In this document: positions 1 through 11,798 of the stretch, in pieces
Numbering within the stretch: position 1 is the stretch's first letter
Layout of the letters: each line of letters opens with the position of its first letter
Assembly (NCBI GenBank): GCA_963771735.1
Contig: CAVYUN010000002.1
Location: forward strand, 372,001-436,000
Reading direction: 5' to 3'
Source of the DNA: 66-474 sp963771735
GTDB taxonomy: Bacteria > Pseudomonadota > Gammaproteobacteria > Xanthomonadales > Rhodanobacteraceae
Length of the DNA: 64,000 nt
Notes under the pieces: model-generated
Database searches by the model: none
What the model saw: the letters and a program-made list of their open reading frames with translations, nothing else
What the model was told of the DNA's origin: nothing
Translations under genes and position numbers: made by a program

Positions 1-1206
1 TTGCCCCGCAACGTGCGACTGCTGATCGGCATGCGCGCATCCCGCAGCATCGGACAGGGCGCGATGGTCGCGGCGTTCACGCTGTACCTGCACGCGCTCG
101 GCTGGACCGCTCCGGCGATCGGCGTCGTGCTGATGGGCGCGCTGCTGTTCGGCACCTTGCTGACCATCATCGTCGGTCCGTTGAGCGACCGCGGGGGAAG
201 GCGTGCATTTCTGCTCGGCTACGACATGGTGCAAGCGCTGGTCGCAGTGGTCGCGATGGTGACCACGACGCCTTCGCTGCTGGTCGCGGCAGCGGTAATC
301 GGCGGATTCGGGCGCGGCGCGAACGGCTCGGCCGGACCCTTCTCGCCGGTTGAACAGGCATGGCTTGCGATCGAACTGCCAGCGGCCCGTCGCGGCAGCG
401 TATTCAGCGCCAACAGCGCCGTGGGCTTCACCGGCATGGGCGTCGGCGCGTTGCTGGCGGCGCTGCCCGCATGGTGGCTGGGCCACGCGATGAGCGCCGC
501 GGATTACCGCTTGCTGTTCTTGCTGCCGCTGGCAGGCTCGCTCGCGAGCTTCACTTTGATGTGGCTGGCGCGCGAGCCGGCCGTATCCGCGCCAACCGCG
601 CGTCGCGACGATGCACTCGGCATGCGCCGTGAGGAGAACCGCCTGCTCGCGAAACTGGTCCTGGCCAATTCGTTGAACGGACTCGGGATCGGCCTGATCG
701 GTCCGCTGATCGCGTACTGGTTCGCGATCAAGTTCCAGCGCGGGCTGATCGAAATCGGTCCCGGCATCGCCCTGGGCCTGCTGGCCGGCGGCGCCGGCTC
801 GTTCCTCGCGGGCTGGATCGCGCGCCGTCACGGCATCATGAACACGATCGTGTGGATGCGCGGCGCAGGCGTCCTGCTGCTGGTGGCGATGCCGTTGGTG
901 CCGTGGTTCTGGCCGGCGATGGCGCTGTACATCGCGCGCGGCATCTCCAACCGCGGCACCGGCGGCGTGCGCCAGGCCCTGGCGGCGGGGCTAACGCGTG
1001 CGGAACGGCGCGGACTCGCCAGCAGCCTGCAGAACATCTCGATGCAATTGCCGCGCGCGGTCGGCCCGGTGATCGGCGGCGCACTGTTCCATGCGGGCTA
1101 TCTGGCACTGCCATTCCTGCTTGGTGCCGCTTTGCAACTTGCATATCTGGTGCTATACGTGCACTTCTTCAGCCACACCGAGGCCGCGCAAGTGCGCGAA
1201 CCCTAG
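1..1206 (+). CDS. MFS transporter (5' end at window edge)
   Basis: This is a major facilitator superfamily permease of about 400 residues, the normal size for the family, with roughly 12 hydrophobic segments. The cytoplasmic loop between helices 2 and 3 carries GPLSDRGGRR, which matches the MFS motif A pattern (G-x-x-x-D-R-x-G-R-R), and a similar short basic loop (ARRHG) occurs in the second half, as expected for the two six-helix repeats. The reading frame is open from base 1 (a TTG codon), so the true start may lie upstream of the window. It ends about 55 bases before etfB. The substrate cannot be deduced; drug or metabolite export are both possible. Seen: topology and motif A. Inferred: inner-membrane secondary transporter. 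Confidence 0.85.
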   Translation: MPRNVRLLIGMRASRSIGQGAMVAAFTLYLHALGWTAPAIGVVLMGALLFGTLLTIIVGPLSDRGGRRAFLLGYDMVQALVAVVAMVTTTPSLLVAAAVIGGFGRGANGSAGPFSPVEQAWLAIELPAARRGSVFSANSAVGFTGMGVGALLAALPAWWLGHAMSAADYRLLFLLPLAGSLASFTLMWLAREPAVSAPTARRDDALGMRREENRLLAKLVLANSLNGLGIGLIGPLIAYWFAIKFQRGLIEIGPGIALGLLAGGAGSFLAGWIARRHGIMNTIVWMRGAGVLLLVAMPLVPWFWPAMALYIARGISNRGTGGVRQALAAGLTRAERRGLASSLQNISMQLPRAVGPVIGGALFHAGYLALPFLLGAALQLAYLVLYVHFFSHTEAAQVREP

Positions 1207-1211
1207 TCGGT

Positions 1212-1217
1212 TACAAT
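1212..1217 (+). promoter_or_regulatory. Possible -10 element (TACAAT) before etfB
   Basis: TACAAT matches five of six positions of the sigma-70 -10 consensus and lies 45 bases before the etfB start. The same hexamer in similar context occurs before the acetoacetyl-CoA synthetase gene. No good -35 hexamer is visible at the right distance, so this is only a candidate. Confidence 0.3.
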
Positions 1218-1261
1218 TGGCGGATGCCTTTTGCTGGCGCCGTTTAGACAAGGGAAGCCCG

Positions 1262-2008
1262 ATGAAGATACTGGTCGGTTACAAGCGCGTGGTCGATTAC
1301 AACGTGCGCATCCAGGTGAAACCGGATGGCAGCGGCGTGGTCACCGACGGCGTGAAACTCTCGCCCAACCCGTTCGACGACATCGCGCTGGAAGAAGCGC
1401 TGCGCCTGCGCGAAAAAGGCATCGCCGAGGAAGTGGTGATCGCCACGATCGCGCCGGCCGACGCCCAACCGCACCTGCGCAACGGACTCGCGATGGGCGC
1501 CAACCGCGCGATCCACGTGGTCACGCCGGATCCGGTGCAGCCGCTGGCGGCCGCACGGGCATTCCTGAAGCTGATCGAAAAGGAGCAGCCAGGTCTCGTG
1601 ATCCTCGGCAAGCAAGCGATCGACGACGACTGCAACCAGACCGGCCAGATGCTGGCGGCGCTGTGGGATCGTCCACAGGCCACCTTTGCCTCGAGACTCA
1701 AGATCGCCGGTGACAAGGCGACGGTCACGCGCGAAGTCGATGCCGGGCTCGAAACCATCGAGGTCGACCTGCCCGCCGTGGTCACCACCGACCTGCGCCT
1801 GAACGAGCCACGCTTCATCAAGCTGCCGGACATCATGAAGGCCAAGTCCAAGCCCATCGAAACCATCGAGTTGTCGTCGCTCGGCATCGAGCATGGCGGC
1901 GAGATCAAGACCACGCAGTACGCGCCGCCCGCCAAGCGTTCGCGCGGCGTGATGGTCAAGGACGTGGCCGAACTGGTCGGGCTTCTGAAACAGAAAGGGT
2001 TGGTGTGA
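1262..2008 (+). CDS. etfB: Electron transfer flavoprotein subunit beta
   Basis: This is the small subunit (248 residues, typical length) of the heterodimeric electron transfer flavoprotein, which accepts electrons from acyl-CoA and other flavin dehydrogenases and passes them to the quinone pool through ETF:quinone oxidoreductase. The N-terminus MKILVGYKRVVDYNVRI and the AMP-binding region around residues 120-135 (GKQAIDDDCNQTGQM) are characteristic. The ATG at 1262 is preceded by an AAGGGAAG ribosome-binding site. It is followed after one base by etfA, so the two are co-transcribed. In Xanthomonas, etfA marks one border of the variable lps locus, which fits what follows here. Confidence 0.97.
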   Translation: MKILVGYKRVVDYNVRIQVKPDGSGVVTDGVKLSPNPFDDIALEEALRLREKGIAEEVVIATIAPADAQPHLRNGLAMGANRAIHVVTPDPVQPLAAARAFLKLIEKEQPGLVILGKQAIDDDCNQTGQMLAALWDRPQATFASRLKIAGDKATVTREVDAGLETIEVDLPAVVTTDLRLNEPRFIKLPDIMKAKSKPIETIELSSLGIEHGGEIKTTQYAPPAKRSRGVMVKDVAELVGLLKQKGLV

Positions 2009-2009
2009 A

Positions 2010-2954
2010 ATGAGCAAAATCCTGATCGTCGCCGAACACCTGGACGGCCAACTCAACAGCTCGACCGCGCGCTGCGTCGCTTGCGCGCGGGAAATCAAAC
2101 CTGACGCCATCCACGTGCTGGTTCTCAGTGATGTGCCCGACACGATCGCCGCGCAAATCGCGAAGCTGGAAGGCGTCGACAAGGTGCTGACCGCCGCGCG
2201 CGCCGAAAACGCGCATGCGCTGGCCGCGGTCCTGGCACCACAGATCGCGGCCGCCGCCAGAAACGGCTACTCGCACCTGTTGCTGCCTTCGACCACCTTC
2301 GGCAAGGACGTCGCCCCGCGCGTAGCCGCCTTGCTGGGCGTCGGCCAAGTCAGCGACATCATGTCGGCTGCCGGCGCGCACACTTTCACCCGACCGATCT
2401 ACGCCGGCAACGCCATCGTCACCGTCGAAGCACCGTCCGACGCGATCGTGGTCGGCACCGTGCGCACGGCTTCATGGCCCGCGGTCGGCGAAGCCGCCGA
2501 TCCGGCGCCGGCCGAGTCATTGTCGATCGACGCGGCCATCCCAGCACACACCCGTTTCGTCGAATTGCAGCAGGCCAAGAGCGAACGCCCCGACCTGCAG
2601 AGTGCATCAAAGGTGGTATCCGGCGGACGCGGGTTGGGCTCGAAGGACAACTTCGAAATCATCTACAAGCTCGCCGACAAGCTGCACGCTGCCGCGGGCG
2701 CCTCGCGCGCCGCGGTCGACGCCGGCTACTGCCCGAACGACATGCAGGTCGGCCAGACCGGGAAGATCATCGCGCCCGAGCTCTACATCGCGATCGGCAT
2801 CTCCGGCGCCATCCAGCACCTCACCGGCATCAAAGACGCCGGCACCATCGTCGCGATCAACAAGGATCCGGAAGCGCCGATCTTCGAGGTCGCCGACATT
2901 GGCTTGGTCGGCGACCTGTTCAAGCTCGTGCCGGAGCTGGAAGCGACTGTCTAA
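2010..2954 (+). CDS. etfA: Electron transfer flavoprotein subunit alpha
   Basis: This is the FAD-carrying large subunit of ETF, 314 residues, full length. The C-terminal FAD-binding domain is clear: VSGGRGLGSKDNF at about 210-222, then GQTGKIIAPELYIAIGISGA and HLTGIKDAGTIVAINKD, ending with PIFEVADIGLVGD. The N-terminal domain starts MSKILIVAEHLDGQL. It sits one base downstream of etfB with its start nearly overlapping the etfB stop (TGAAATG), so the pair is surely one operon. It converges on the metalloprotease gene about 50 bases downstream; I see no strong terminator hairpin between them. Confidence 0.97.
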   Translation: MSKILIVAEHLDGQLNSSTARCVACAREIKPDAIHVLVLSDVPDTIAAQIAKLEGVDKVLTAARAENAHALAAVLAPQIAAAARNGYSHLLLPSTTFGKDVAPRVAALLGVGQVSDIMSAAGAHTFTRPIYAGNAIVTVEAPSDAIVVGTVRTASWPAVGEAADPAPAESLSIDAAIPAHTRFVELQQAKSERPDLQSASKVVSGGRGLGSKDNFEIIYKLADKLHAAAGASRAAVDAGYCPNDMQVGQTGKIIAPELYIAIGISGAIQHLTGIKDAGTIVAINKDPEAPIFEVADIGLVGDLFKLVPELEATV

Positions 2955-3005
2955 ACATAGCACCACCACGCCGGCCGATCACTGTCGCGGCGTCGATCCT
3001 TTGCC

Positions 3006-5255
3006 TTACTGCAACAGCGTATAACCCGATGCGAAGCTCGGCACGCTGACCCGATCCTGGGTAAAGTTCGAGCCATTCCCGAGCCACATATAGAGGTTGT
3101 TCGCCGAAGTCGTCCAGATCACGTCAGCGTCGCCATTGCCATCGTAGTCACCGACACCGGCAAACTGAAAACTCGGATCAACCGCGAAATCCTTGTACCC
3201 CAGATAGGTCGCTCCGTTCATCAGCCAGTAGACGAGCTTGTGCTGACTCGGGTTGAACCAGATGATGTCACTGTTCCCATCCCCGTTGACGTCGCCAACC
3301 CCTGCCACCGACCAGCCACCTGTCGCATATGTCAAGATCTTCTTCTGGGTAAAGGTTTTGCCGTTGTCGAGCCATGCATAGATGTTGTTGGACGTGTCGG
3401 TCCACAGCAGATCGACGTGGCCGTCTCCGTTCAAATCCCCGATGCCCGCAGGCGTGAAATTGGACGCCACCGCAAAATCCTTGTAGCCGCGGTAGGTCGA
3501 GCCCGACATCAGCCAGTAGACCAGTTTGTGCTGGGACTGGTTGTACCAGATTATGTCGTCCTTGCCATCCCCATTGACGTCTCCCGTTCCGAGCACATAC
3601 CAGCCACCACTCGGCGTACGGCAAGATCGTCTTCGCTGTGAAACCACCGTTCCCGTCGTTGAGCCAGACATACAGGGATGCTGCCATCGCTCCAAAGCAA
3701 GTCGACCCGACCGTCTCCGTTGAGGTCGCCCGTGCCGAACGGACTGTACGTCGAATTCACCGCGAAGTCCCGCCAACCACCCGTAAACCTTGGCCCCGAC
3801 ATGATCCAGTACACGAACTTGTGGTCCGTCGGACTGTAAGAACAACAAGTCGGTCTTGCCGTCCCCGTTGATGTCGTTGTGCACGACCTTGGCCGTGTTA
3901 CCCACTTCCGTGGGCTCGAACTGGGCAATCAGCGATGCGGTATTGTTCATACTGTGGGCGTTGTCGGCCGAACTGGACGAGCTGTCAGCGACTCCGCAAG
4001 GCGTGCTCTGGCAAATGGAAATATTCGGATTGGAAAACACGCTGAGAGGCGTATCCGTAGCCGTGCCATAGGCCATGATGGTGGAAAATCCATTGGTACC
4101 GTTTCCAAGATAACCGTAGGAGTAAGAATACGCGCCCGGCGTGCCGCCGGCATTCGCACGATCGTGCGCATTACCCATGTTGTGGCCGAGCTCGTGTGCA
4201 AACGTGGTATCAAGACAATAATAGATGCCGACTTGTGCCGTCGCTGACCACGTTGTAACCGTAGATGTTCGACTGCGATGGCACGATTGGCGTCTCGTTG
4301 CCGCCGATCAACCAGGCGACGCCACAGTTGCCTTGTGTGGTGTCGTCGAAGCTGCGGATCAAAGTCACCAGATCCGCGCCATACTGGATACGCTGCGACG
4401 CGATGTATTGCAGGGAAGACGGAATCGGTACCGGGTTGCCATTCTGATCGACGCCAGTGATATCGTTCAATGCGCTATCGTTTGACGTGTTATCGGGGTA
4501 GTTGACCTCGACGGTGTGCACCAAGCGTATCTGCTGGTTGACCTGACTATCGATGTAAGCCTGATTGGTGAGATCGACCAAGTTCTGGATGCGGGTCAGC
4601 GCATTGCTCGCACTTCCCAACTCGCTCACGAAACCAGTCGTATAAGCCACCATGACGTCGATGGTGACCGTGGCCGACGAGGACGCTTGCGCTGCCGCTT
4701 CGCCAGCAGTTCGCGGCGAGGATGTATTGGCCCCGCCCTTGGGCGCCACGCGTGGTGGAACCAGAAAGTCGGGTTGGCTGTGCAGCCGCAATGCCTCTGC
4801 GGAGGAAGCCAAAGCTTGCGCCGATGTTGCGACCACCCGGCTTCCGCTCGCATCCGTAACGATCCGCAGCGGATAACCCTGAGCCTGCGGAATTTCGCCG
4901 TACACACTGTCCTTGCCGAAAGTAAGCACTACCGGCTGCTGGCCGTGCACAGTCTTGGCCTCCCCGACCCAGGTCCAGGTACCGTTGGCATGGATGATGT
5001 GTCGCTGGTACTTGGCATAGATACGCCCGCCATTCGGGTTGGGCAGCCACATACCGCCCTGGAAAATCGCATCGAAGGCATTGGTTTCACTGACCTTGAT
5101 GGGCCAGGATTTTTGTGCTCCCCGCGCGAGATACGTGGCCGTACCAGATGTGATCGAGAACAGGGTGGGCTGAGTCGCCGCCATGGCGGGCGCGGCGCCA
5201 ATCAGCAGAAAAATGACCAAATACGACCGAAAACACGCAACGAACGACGTGACAT
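3006..5255 (-). pseudogene. Secreted metzincin protease with FG-GAP/VCBS-type repeats, frameshifted
   Basis: Conceptually this is one secreted zinc protease of about 740 residues split by about five single-base indels. A signal peptide ending APAMA leads into a propeptide-like region, a reprolysin-like domain and the metzincin site HELGHNMGNAH near 4165-4195. Then come at least four repeats of the GDxNGDGxxDIIW type (FG-GAP/VCBS beta-propeller blades) with the recurring phrase QHKLVYWLMSG. Frame breaks lie near 5207 (a base missing in a T-run), 4228, 3839, 3679 and 3617 (each best explained by one extra base). Correcting the first would allow an ATG at 5255 with a basic signal-peptide n-region; without it the frame opens at a TTG at 5220. 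No in-frame stop codons were needed to explain the breaks, so sequencing error is as likely as true decay. Role inferred: extracellular proteolysis with repeat-mediated binding. Confidence 0.8.
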
Positions 5256-5474
5256 GAGGGGAGTGTCCGCGAGAATGTGAATGAATGTATCTTTATACCA
5301 GCATAATCCTGCTTTTTTGCTGTGGTGTCGCGCACGATTCAGGCTGCATTGCAGGCGCAGCCCCCGAATGGCGGTCCGCGATCACACTTTCCGGGTGCGC
5401 TGGGCGACACTTGAGGTGAGGTGCGAGCTGGCCAAACGCCCGCTGAATACCGGGAGCATTTCCGGGCAATCCGC

Positions 5475-5480
5475 TACAAT
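5475..5480 (+). promoter_or_regulatory. Possible -10 element (TACAAT) before acetoacetyl-CoA synthetase
   Basis: TACAAT lies 26 bases before the ATG at 5507 in the divergent intergenic region between the protease and synthetase genes. It is the same hexamer as before etfB. No convincing -35 box accompanies it. Confidence 0.3.
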
Positions 5481-5506
5481 TCCGACCTTTTCGAACCGGA
5501 ATACGC

Positions 5507-7470
<1,964 letters not shown>

Positions 7471-7500
7471 CCGTTCCATGAAGCCAACTCCAGCCGTGAT

Positions 7501-7522
7501 GCAATGTCCTCCGTGACATTGC
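7501..7522 (+). terminator. Hairpin downstream of acetoacetyl-CoA synthetase
   Basis: GCAATGTC and GACATTGC form a perfect 8-bp stem around a 6-base loop, 31 bases after the synthetase stop. No T-run follows, so it is a weak candidate for transcript end or RNA stability. Confidence 0.35.
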
Positions 7523-7648
7523 GGGCTTGAGTTCGCGTGGCGCCGGATCCGTGCCATTGGGAACTATTAGCTTGTAGGCTACTCATTCCGCTGCCCCACT
7601 GGCACCGCCGCCGATCAGGGTCAGGCAGTGTCCGCTCGAGAAGCCTGG

Positions 7649-8479
7649 ATGAAGATCGACAACATCTCTCCACAACTGCAACTGTCGCCCGAAGGCATCT
7701 GGTCATCGGCACAACGTGGCCGCGTATCCTACCCGGCGGATGGTCATGCAGGCTGCTTCCAGATCGAGGACAATTCCTTCTGGTTCGCCCATCGCAACGA
7801 TTGCATCGCGGCGATGGTCCAGCGCAATCCCCCACCGCCTGGCTCCTTTCTTGACATCGGTGGCGGCAACGGCTTCGTTAGCCAGCGTCTGCAAAACGAA
7901 GGATACGACGTCGTACTGATCGAGCCGGGGCCGACCGGTGCGGCCAATGCTCGTCTCGGCCGCGGTCTGCCAGTCGTAATCTGTGCCACGATCGGAGACG
8001 CCGGATTCAAATCGGAGTCGTTCACCGCGCTTGGCATGTTCGACGTGATCGAGCACATCGAGGACGACCGCGCTTTTCTTGCCGAGGCCAGTCGGTTGAT
8101 CCCTTCCGGCGGCATGCTGTACCTGACCGTTCCGTGCCACGGGTGGTTATGGTCGCGTGCGGATGTCATCGCCGGCCATTACCGCAGGCACACATACGCC
8201 ACCCTGCGTACACTGCTCACACCGGCCTACGATATCGCCTACATGAGTTACTTTTTCCAGCCACTGATACTTCCGCTACTGACACTGCGTGCGCTGCCCT
8301 ACCGGCTTGGCTTCCAACGCCGCAGAGGCGTGTTGGCTACCGAGACTGAACACGGCACCGGCAACGGGATGATGACCCGCATGCTGGGTCGCATGCTACG
8401 CGGGGAAGTAGCCAAGGTATCTGCCGGCAAAGCCATGTCACTCGGCGCCAGCTGCCTGGTCGCCGCGCGCAAGCACTGA
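7649..8479 (+). CDS. SAM-dependent methyltransferase (class I)
   Basis: This 276-residue protein carries a Rossmann-type methyltransferase domain: motif I SFLDIGGGNGF at about residues 65-78, an acidic residue ending beta-2 (VVLIEPGP), and MFDVIEHIEDD, the motif-II-like segment of the UbiG/Methyltransf_11/23 group. A hydrophobic stretch near the C-terminus (FFQPLILPLLTLRALPY) is typical of membrane-associated methyltransferases in polysaccharide clusters. I chose the ATG at 7649; a GTG at 7628 in the same frame is less likely. It is the first intact gene of the polysaccharide island and precedes a second methyltransferase by 30 bases, probably in one transcript. The acceptor is unknown; a sugar or lipid-linked sugar is inferred from context. 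Confidence 0.8.
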   Translation: MKIDNISPQLQLSPEGIWSSAQRGRVSYPADGHAGCFQIEDNSFWFAHRNDCIAAMVQRNPPPPGSFLDIGGGNGFVSQRLQNEGYDVVLIEPGPTGAANARLGRGLPVVICATIGDAGFKSESFTALGMFDVIEHIEDDRAFLAEASRLIPSGGMLYLTVPCHGWLWSRADVIAGHYRRHTYATLRTLLTPAYDIAYMSYFFQPLILPLLTLRALPYRLGFQRRRGVLATETEHGTGNGMMTRMLGRMLRGEVAKVSAGKAMSLGASCLVAARKH

Positions 8480-8509
8480 TCGCACTCCTTCCGCCACGGA
8501 GCCAACGCC

Positions 8510-9148
8510 TTGCAAGACGACAGCGGCCTGAAAAAGATTCTCACTTTTTCGTGGGCCTACAGCTTATTCAAACGCGCGCTCGGCAACCGCCGTGCGTACA
8601 ACTGGATGAGCCGCGAGTTCTGGCAGGTACAGCCCGGACAGAAGGTGGTGGACATCGGATGTGGTCCTGGCATCGTACTACCCTTCCTGCGCGGAGATAT
8701 CGACTACGTCGGCTTTGATGTCAGCGACGAGTACATCCGACACGCGCGGGAAGTGCACGCTGGTCAGCCACGTCGCACCTTTCTGGTCGGCCGGTCGGAG
8801 GATTTCATCGAGCATCTGCCATCAGCCATGGCGAATGCCGATCTCGTGCTCATTAATGGCGTGCTCCACCACCTCGACGATGGTGAGGCGACTACTGCGC
8901 TCAGGCTGGCCCGAGCCTGCCTTGCCCCCGGCGGCCGGCTGGTCTCATACGAAAACTGCCTCCTGCGGTCGCAGGCGCCGATGGCGCGCTGGATCGTGAA
9001 CCAGGACCGCGGGCGCAACCTGCGTTACGAGTCGGAATGGAAATTGCTGTTTTCCCAAGTGTTCCGGGACTTCGACACCCACATCCTGACCGGGCTGTTG
9101 CGGATCCCTTACACGCACATCGTGGTCGAGGCCCGTCGGGACACCTGA
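8510..9148 (+). CDS. SAM-dependent methyltransferase (class I)
   Basis: This is a 212-residue methyltransferase with motif I KVVDIGCGPGIVLPFL at about residues 45-60, an acidic loop (YVGFDVSDEYI) after beta-2, and LVLINGVLHHLDDGE, typical of the Methyltransf_11/12 fold. It starts at a TTG codon; no nearby ATG fits the conserved N-terminus FSWAYSLFKRALGNRRAYNWM, which resembles other LPS-cluster methyltransferases. The gene follows the previous methyltransferase by 30 bases and is probably co-transcribed. The frame is intact although genes on both sides are frameshifted. Substrate unknown. Confidence 0.78.
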   Translation: MQDDSGLKKILTFSWAYSLFKRALGNRRAYNWMSREFWQVQPGQKVVDIGCGPGIVLPFLRGDIDYVGFDVSDEYIRHAREVHAGQPRRTFLVGRSEDFIEHLPSAMANADLVLINGVLHHLDDGEATTALRLARACLAPGGRLVSYENCLLRSQAPMARWIVNQDRGRNLRYESEWKLLFSQVFRDFDTHILTGLLRIPYTHIVVEARRDT

Positions 9149-9173
9149 TACCCGTAGTCCCGAAAATGCCCCC

Positions 9174-9647
9174 TTATCCAAGCAGTGCAGTCTCTACACC
9201 CAAGGTCCGGCCCATTTCCACCAGCCGCTTGTCGAAGGCGCCTACCCGCCCGATAGCCCCTTGCTGGAGGTAACGCGCAAGAACCTGGTGAGGTTGGCCA
9301 GGCGGCATGACATCCGGATGCGGCAGAGCCACGAACGCGAAGGACCGTGGCGGCGGCGTGCCGCCAGCTGCGCGCACGCCAAACAACACAAGCGCATGCG
9401 TTGGGTGTTGCGGCCGCAACGCCTGCCGCGCACCGGTAGGCTATCTCCTGCGGTTCCGGTTCCGGGCGCAGATGCAAAGCCGCGAACACGTCCAAACCTG
9501 TGGAATTGCGCCTGATATGCGGCGGCAACGAGGCATCGGCGCGCCAAGGGGTGGCACTGATACCGCGATCAAGTATCGCCGGCCATCCCTGATGAGACAT
9601 CTGGGCACCAGATCGCCGTCCATGCCATCCCCGCAAACCAGATGCAC
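9174..9647 (-). pseudogene. Possible degraded or frameshifted unidentified gene
   Basis: Between the methyltransferase (ends 9148) and the glycosyltransferase (starts 9744) there is no intact gene on the + strand. On the - strand two reading frames look protein-like and would join into one product: an upstream part around 9441-9647 beginning with GDGMDGDLVPRCLI, and a downstream part ending at 9174 containing ALVLFGVRAAGG and ARYLQQGAIGRVGAFDKR. At least one frameshift near 9410-9450 would be needed. I do not recognise a family. The orientation opposes the surrounding genes. This may be a remnant or chance coding likeness. Confidence 0.25.
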
Positions 9648-9743
9648 GGAGCATTATACTTCGCGGCAACGCGTACACGTCGAGTCTGTGCTCGGCAGTC
9701 TGGCATGCGCCGACATTGCTGCCTCTCCCCGAGACCTGCCCGT

Positions 9744-10689
9744 GTGAACATTTCGAACACTACACCAAAATACAGCATCGTCATCCCCGTATATAACAGT
9801 GCTGACCTCGTCGCGCGAACCGTGCGCCGTACCCGCGCAGCCATGCAAGCATTGGGCGACGATTTCGAAATTATCCTGGTCAACGACGGCAGCAAGGACG
9901 ACAGCTGGAATACCATCGCCGGACTGGCGCATGACAATGAGCATGTGACGGCCATTGATCTGTTGGAATAGCGGGCAGCACGCTGCCAATCTGTGCGGTT
10001 TTCGTCATGCTGCCGGCTCATGGATCGTGACCATGGACGACGACTTGCAGAATCCGCCTGAAGAGATTGCCAAACTTATCGCGAAAGCAAAAGAAGGTTA
10101 CGACCTGGTGCTGGGCGAGTTCGAACAAAAGCAGCATGCCTCTTACCGGCGCATCGGAAGCAAAATCATTCGCCTGCTCAATCGCCGCATTTTCGGACAG
10201 GAAAAGGACTTGGTGCTGAGCAATTTCCGCCTGATCCGTCGTGACGTAATCGACCGCATCTGCGCTTACCGCGGCCCATACCCCTACGTTCCCGGATTGT
10301 GCCTGATGTACTCACACAAGCGCGGCAATGCCTTGGTTGAGCACCACCCGCGCAGAGTGGGCCGCAGCAACTACAACTGGCGAAAGATATTGCACCTCGT
10401 GGCGGCCATCCTGTTCAACTATTCGTCTGCGCCGCTGCGTTTCGTGGCTTTCGCGGGCGGAATCGTGTCAACTTGTTCTTTCGTTCTGGGCCTGTACTAC
10501 CTCATCGCCAGGTTCGTTCACCATGATTCCGTTCCGGGATGGACCACAATCGTGGTATTGCTGGCCTTCTTCAACGGCGTGGTCCTTACCATGCTGGCGA
10601 TGCTGGGCGAATACATCATCCGCATCGTCAGCCAGATCAGCAACTCGGACCCGTACATTGTCAGAGAATGCGTCAACAGCGATGAATGA
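9744..10689 (+). pseudogene. GT2 undecaprenyl/dolichyl-phosphate glycosyltransferase (GtrB/ArnC/DPM1-like), frameshifted
   Basis: Joined across one frame break, this is a GT2 enzyme of about 315 residues that would transfer a sugar from a nucleotide donor to undecaprenyl phosphate at the inner membrane. Visible are the GT-A start KYSIVIPVYNSADLV, LVNDGSKDDSW, the catalytic stretch TMDDDLQNPPEEI, and the C-terminal pair of hydrophobic helices (FVAFAGGIVSTCSFVLGLYY and TIVVLLAFFNGVVLTMLAML) typical of GtrB/ArnC. The start is probably the GTG at 9744 (VNISNTTPKYSIVIP). The break near 9966 falls where family members read DLSRNxGQ: the sequence reads DLL then jumps to NSGQHAA, consistent with two missing bases. 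It overlaps the sulfotransferase start by a few bases. Confidence 0.82.
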
Positions 10690-11421
10690 GCATTTCATCA
10701 TCGCCGGCGCGCAACGCTGCGGGACAACTCACGTCTATCGACTCCTGGAGCAGCATCCAGACATCTGCCTTGCCAAGCCGTTGCGTCCGGAACCGAAGTT
10801 TTTTCTGGAACCACAGCAGTCGCTAATGGCTATGGCGAATACCTGCGCAGGCATTTCCGGCACCGCCAGCCAGGACAGGTCCTTGGCGAGAAAAGCACGT
10901 CCTACATAGAACGCGATGACGCCATGCTGGGCATCTGCAGCATGCTGCCTCGGGCAAGACTGATTTTCGTGTTGCGCGATCCAGTCATGCGCGCCTATTC
11001 GAACTGGCGCTTCAGTCGCATGCACGGCTTGGAAAACCTGGGCTTCGCCGCAGCCCTCGACGCAGAGAACCATCGATTCCGTAGAGGAAAAATTGATACC
11101 GTCTCGGTCGATCCTTTCGCGTATGTCGCACGCGGTCATTACGAGCGCCATCTCGAACGCTGGGCACGTCACTTCGAGCGCGACCGTTTCATCATCATGA
11201 CCAGCGAAGATATCTTTGCCAATCCGGAGCACATTCGCGAGGTTTTTTCCAAGCTTGGTGTTCGCGATATCCGTCTGCGGAATACGGGGCCTGTCAATGC
11301 CAGTCATGGCGACCACCCCCCCATGAGTCGGGTGGTACGTGAGCGCCTGCGCGCCGAATTTGCCGAGAGCAACGCCAAGCTCCACGCACACTGGGGCGTG
11401 GACGTAAGCCACTGGTCATGA
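10682..11421 (+). pseudogene. PAPS-dependent sulfotransferase, frameshifted
   Basis: Joined across one frame break near 10825, this is a sulfotransferase of about 246 residues. The PAPS 5'-phosphosulfate loop is visible at the N-terminus (AGAQRCGTTHVYRLLEQHP) and the 3'-phosphate-binding segment follows as RLIFVLRDPVMRAYSNWR, both standard for the Sulfotransfer_1/3 families. ATG at 10682 overlaps the end of the GT2 gene, and its stop overlaps the next ATG (ATGA at 11418-11421), so it is embedded in a tightly coupled operon. The break is best explained by one missing base between QQS and the continuation NGYGEYLRRHF. Inferred role: sulfation of a sugar in the cell-surface polysaccharide made by this cluster. 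Confidence 0.8.
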
Positions 11422-11798
11422 AGATCAACCGATTCTGGCAACCTGGGCCGCTGCCGCTGGTTTGCACGACCATCGCAATGCAACTTGTCGTTGCTTGGCT
11501 GCTTGGCAGTGTGGCTGCGACATTCCCGCGCTCCGGTTTGATCCTGGCCGGAGCCGCCGTCTCCGCTGCCATCGGGCTCAACCTGTGCCGATTTGCCGTA
11601 TGGGGCTACACGCATCGCCGATACCCGTTGAGCCACACCTATCCGCTCACGGCCTTGTTCTTTCCATGCGTCCTTGCCCTATCCTGGTTGCATGGTGATG
11701 TATTGGGGTCGCGACAACTCATCGGAACTCTGCTGATAACCTTGGGCGCGCTCGCGCTCGGTACGGGCGCACGGGCGGATCTGGACAATGACCAGTGA
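11418..11798 (+). CDS. Small multidrug-resistance/EamA-like half-transporter
   Basis: This 126-residue protein has about four hydrophobic helices and ends with a short charged tail, like the EamA/SMR-type small flippase subunits ArnE and ArnF. It is coupled to the sulfotransferase by an ATGA overlap and its 3' end overlaps the next gene by 11 bases. A second protein of the same build lies two genes downstream (12327-12650). In the ArnE/ArnF system two such half-proteins flip an undecaprenyl-linked aminosugar across the inner membrane, and here a GT2 enzyme and an aminotransferase flank them. Function as a flippase subunit is inferred from size, topology and neighbours. Confidence 0.65.
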   Translation: MKINRFWQPGPLPLVCTTIAMQLVVAWLLGSVAATFPRSGLILAGAAVSAAIGLNLCRFAVWGYTHRRYPLSHTYPLTALFFPCVLALSWLHGDVLGSRQLIGTLLITLGALALGTGARADLDNDQ

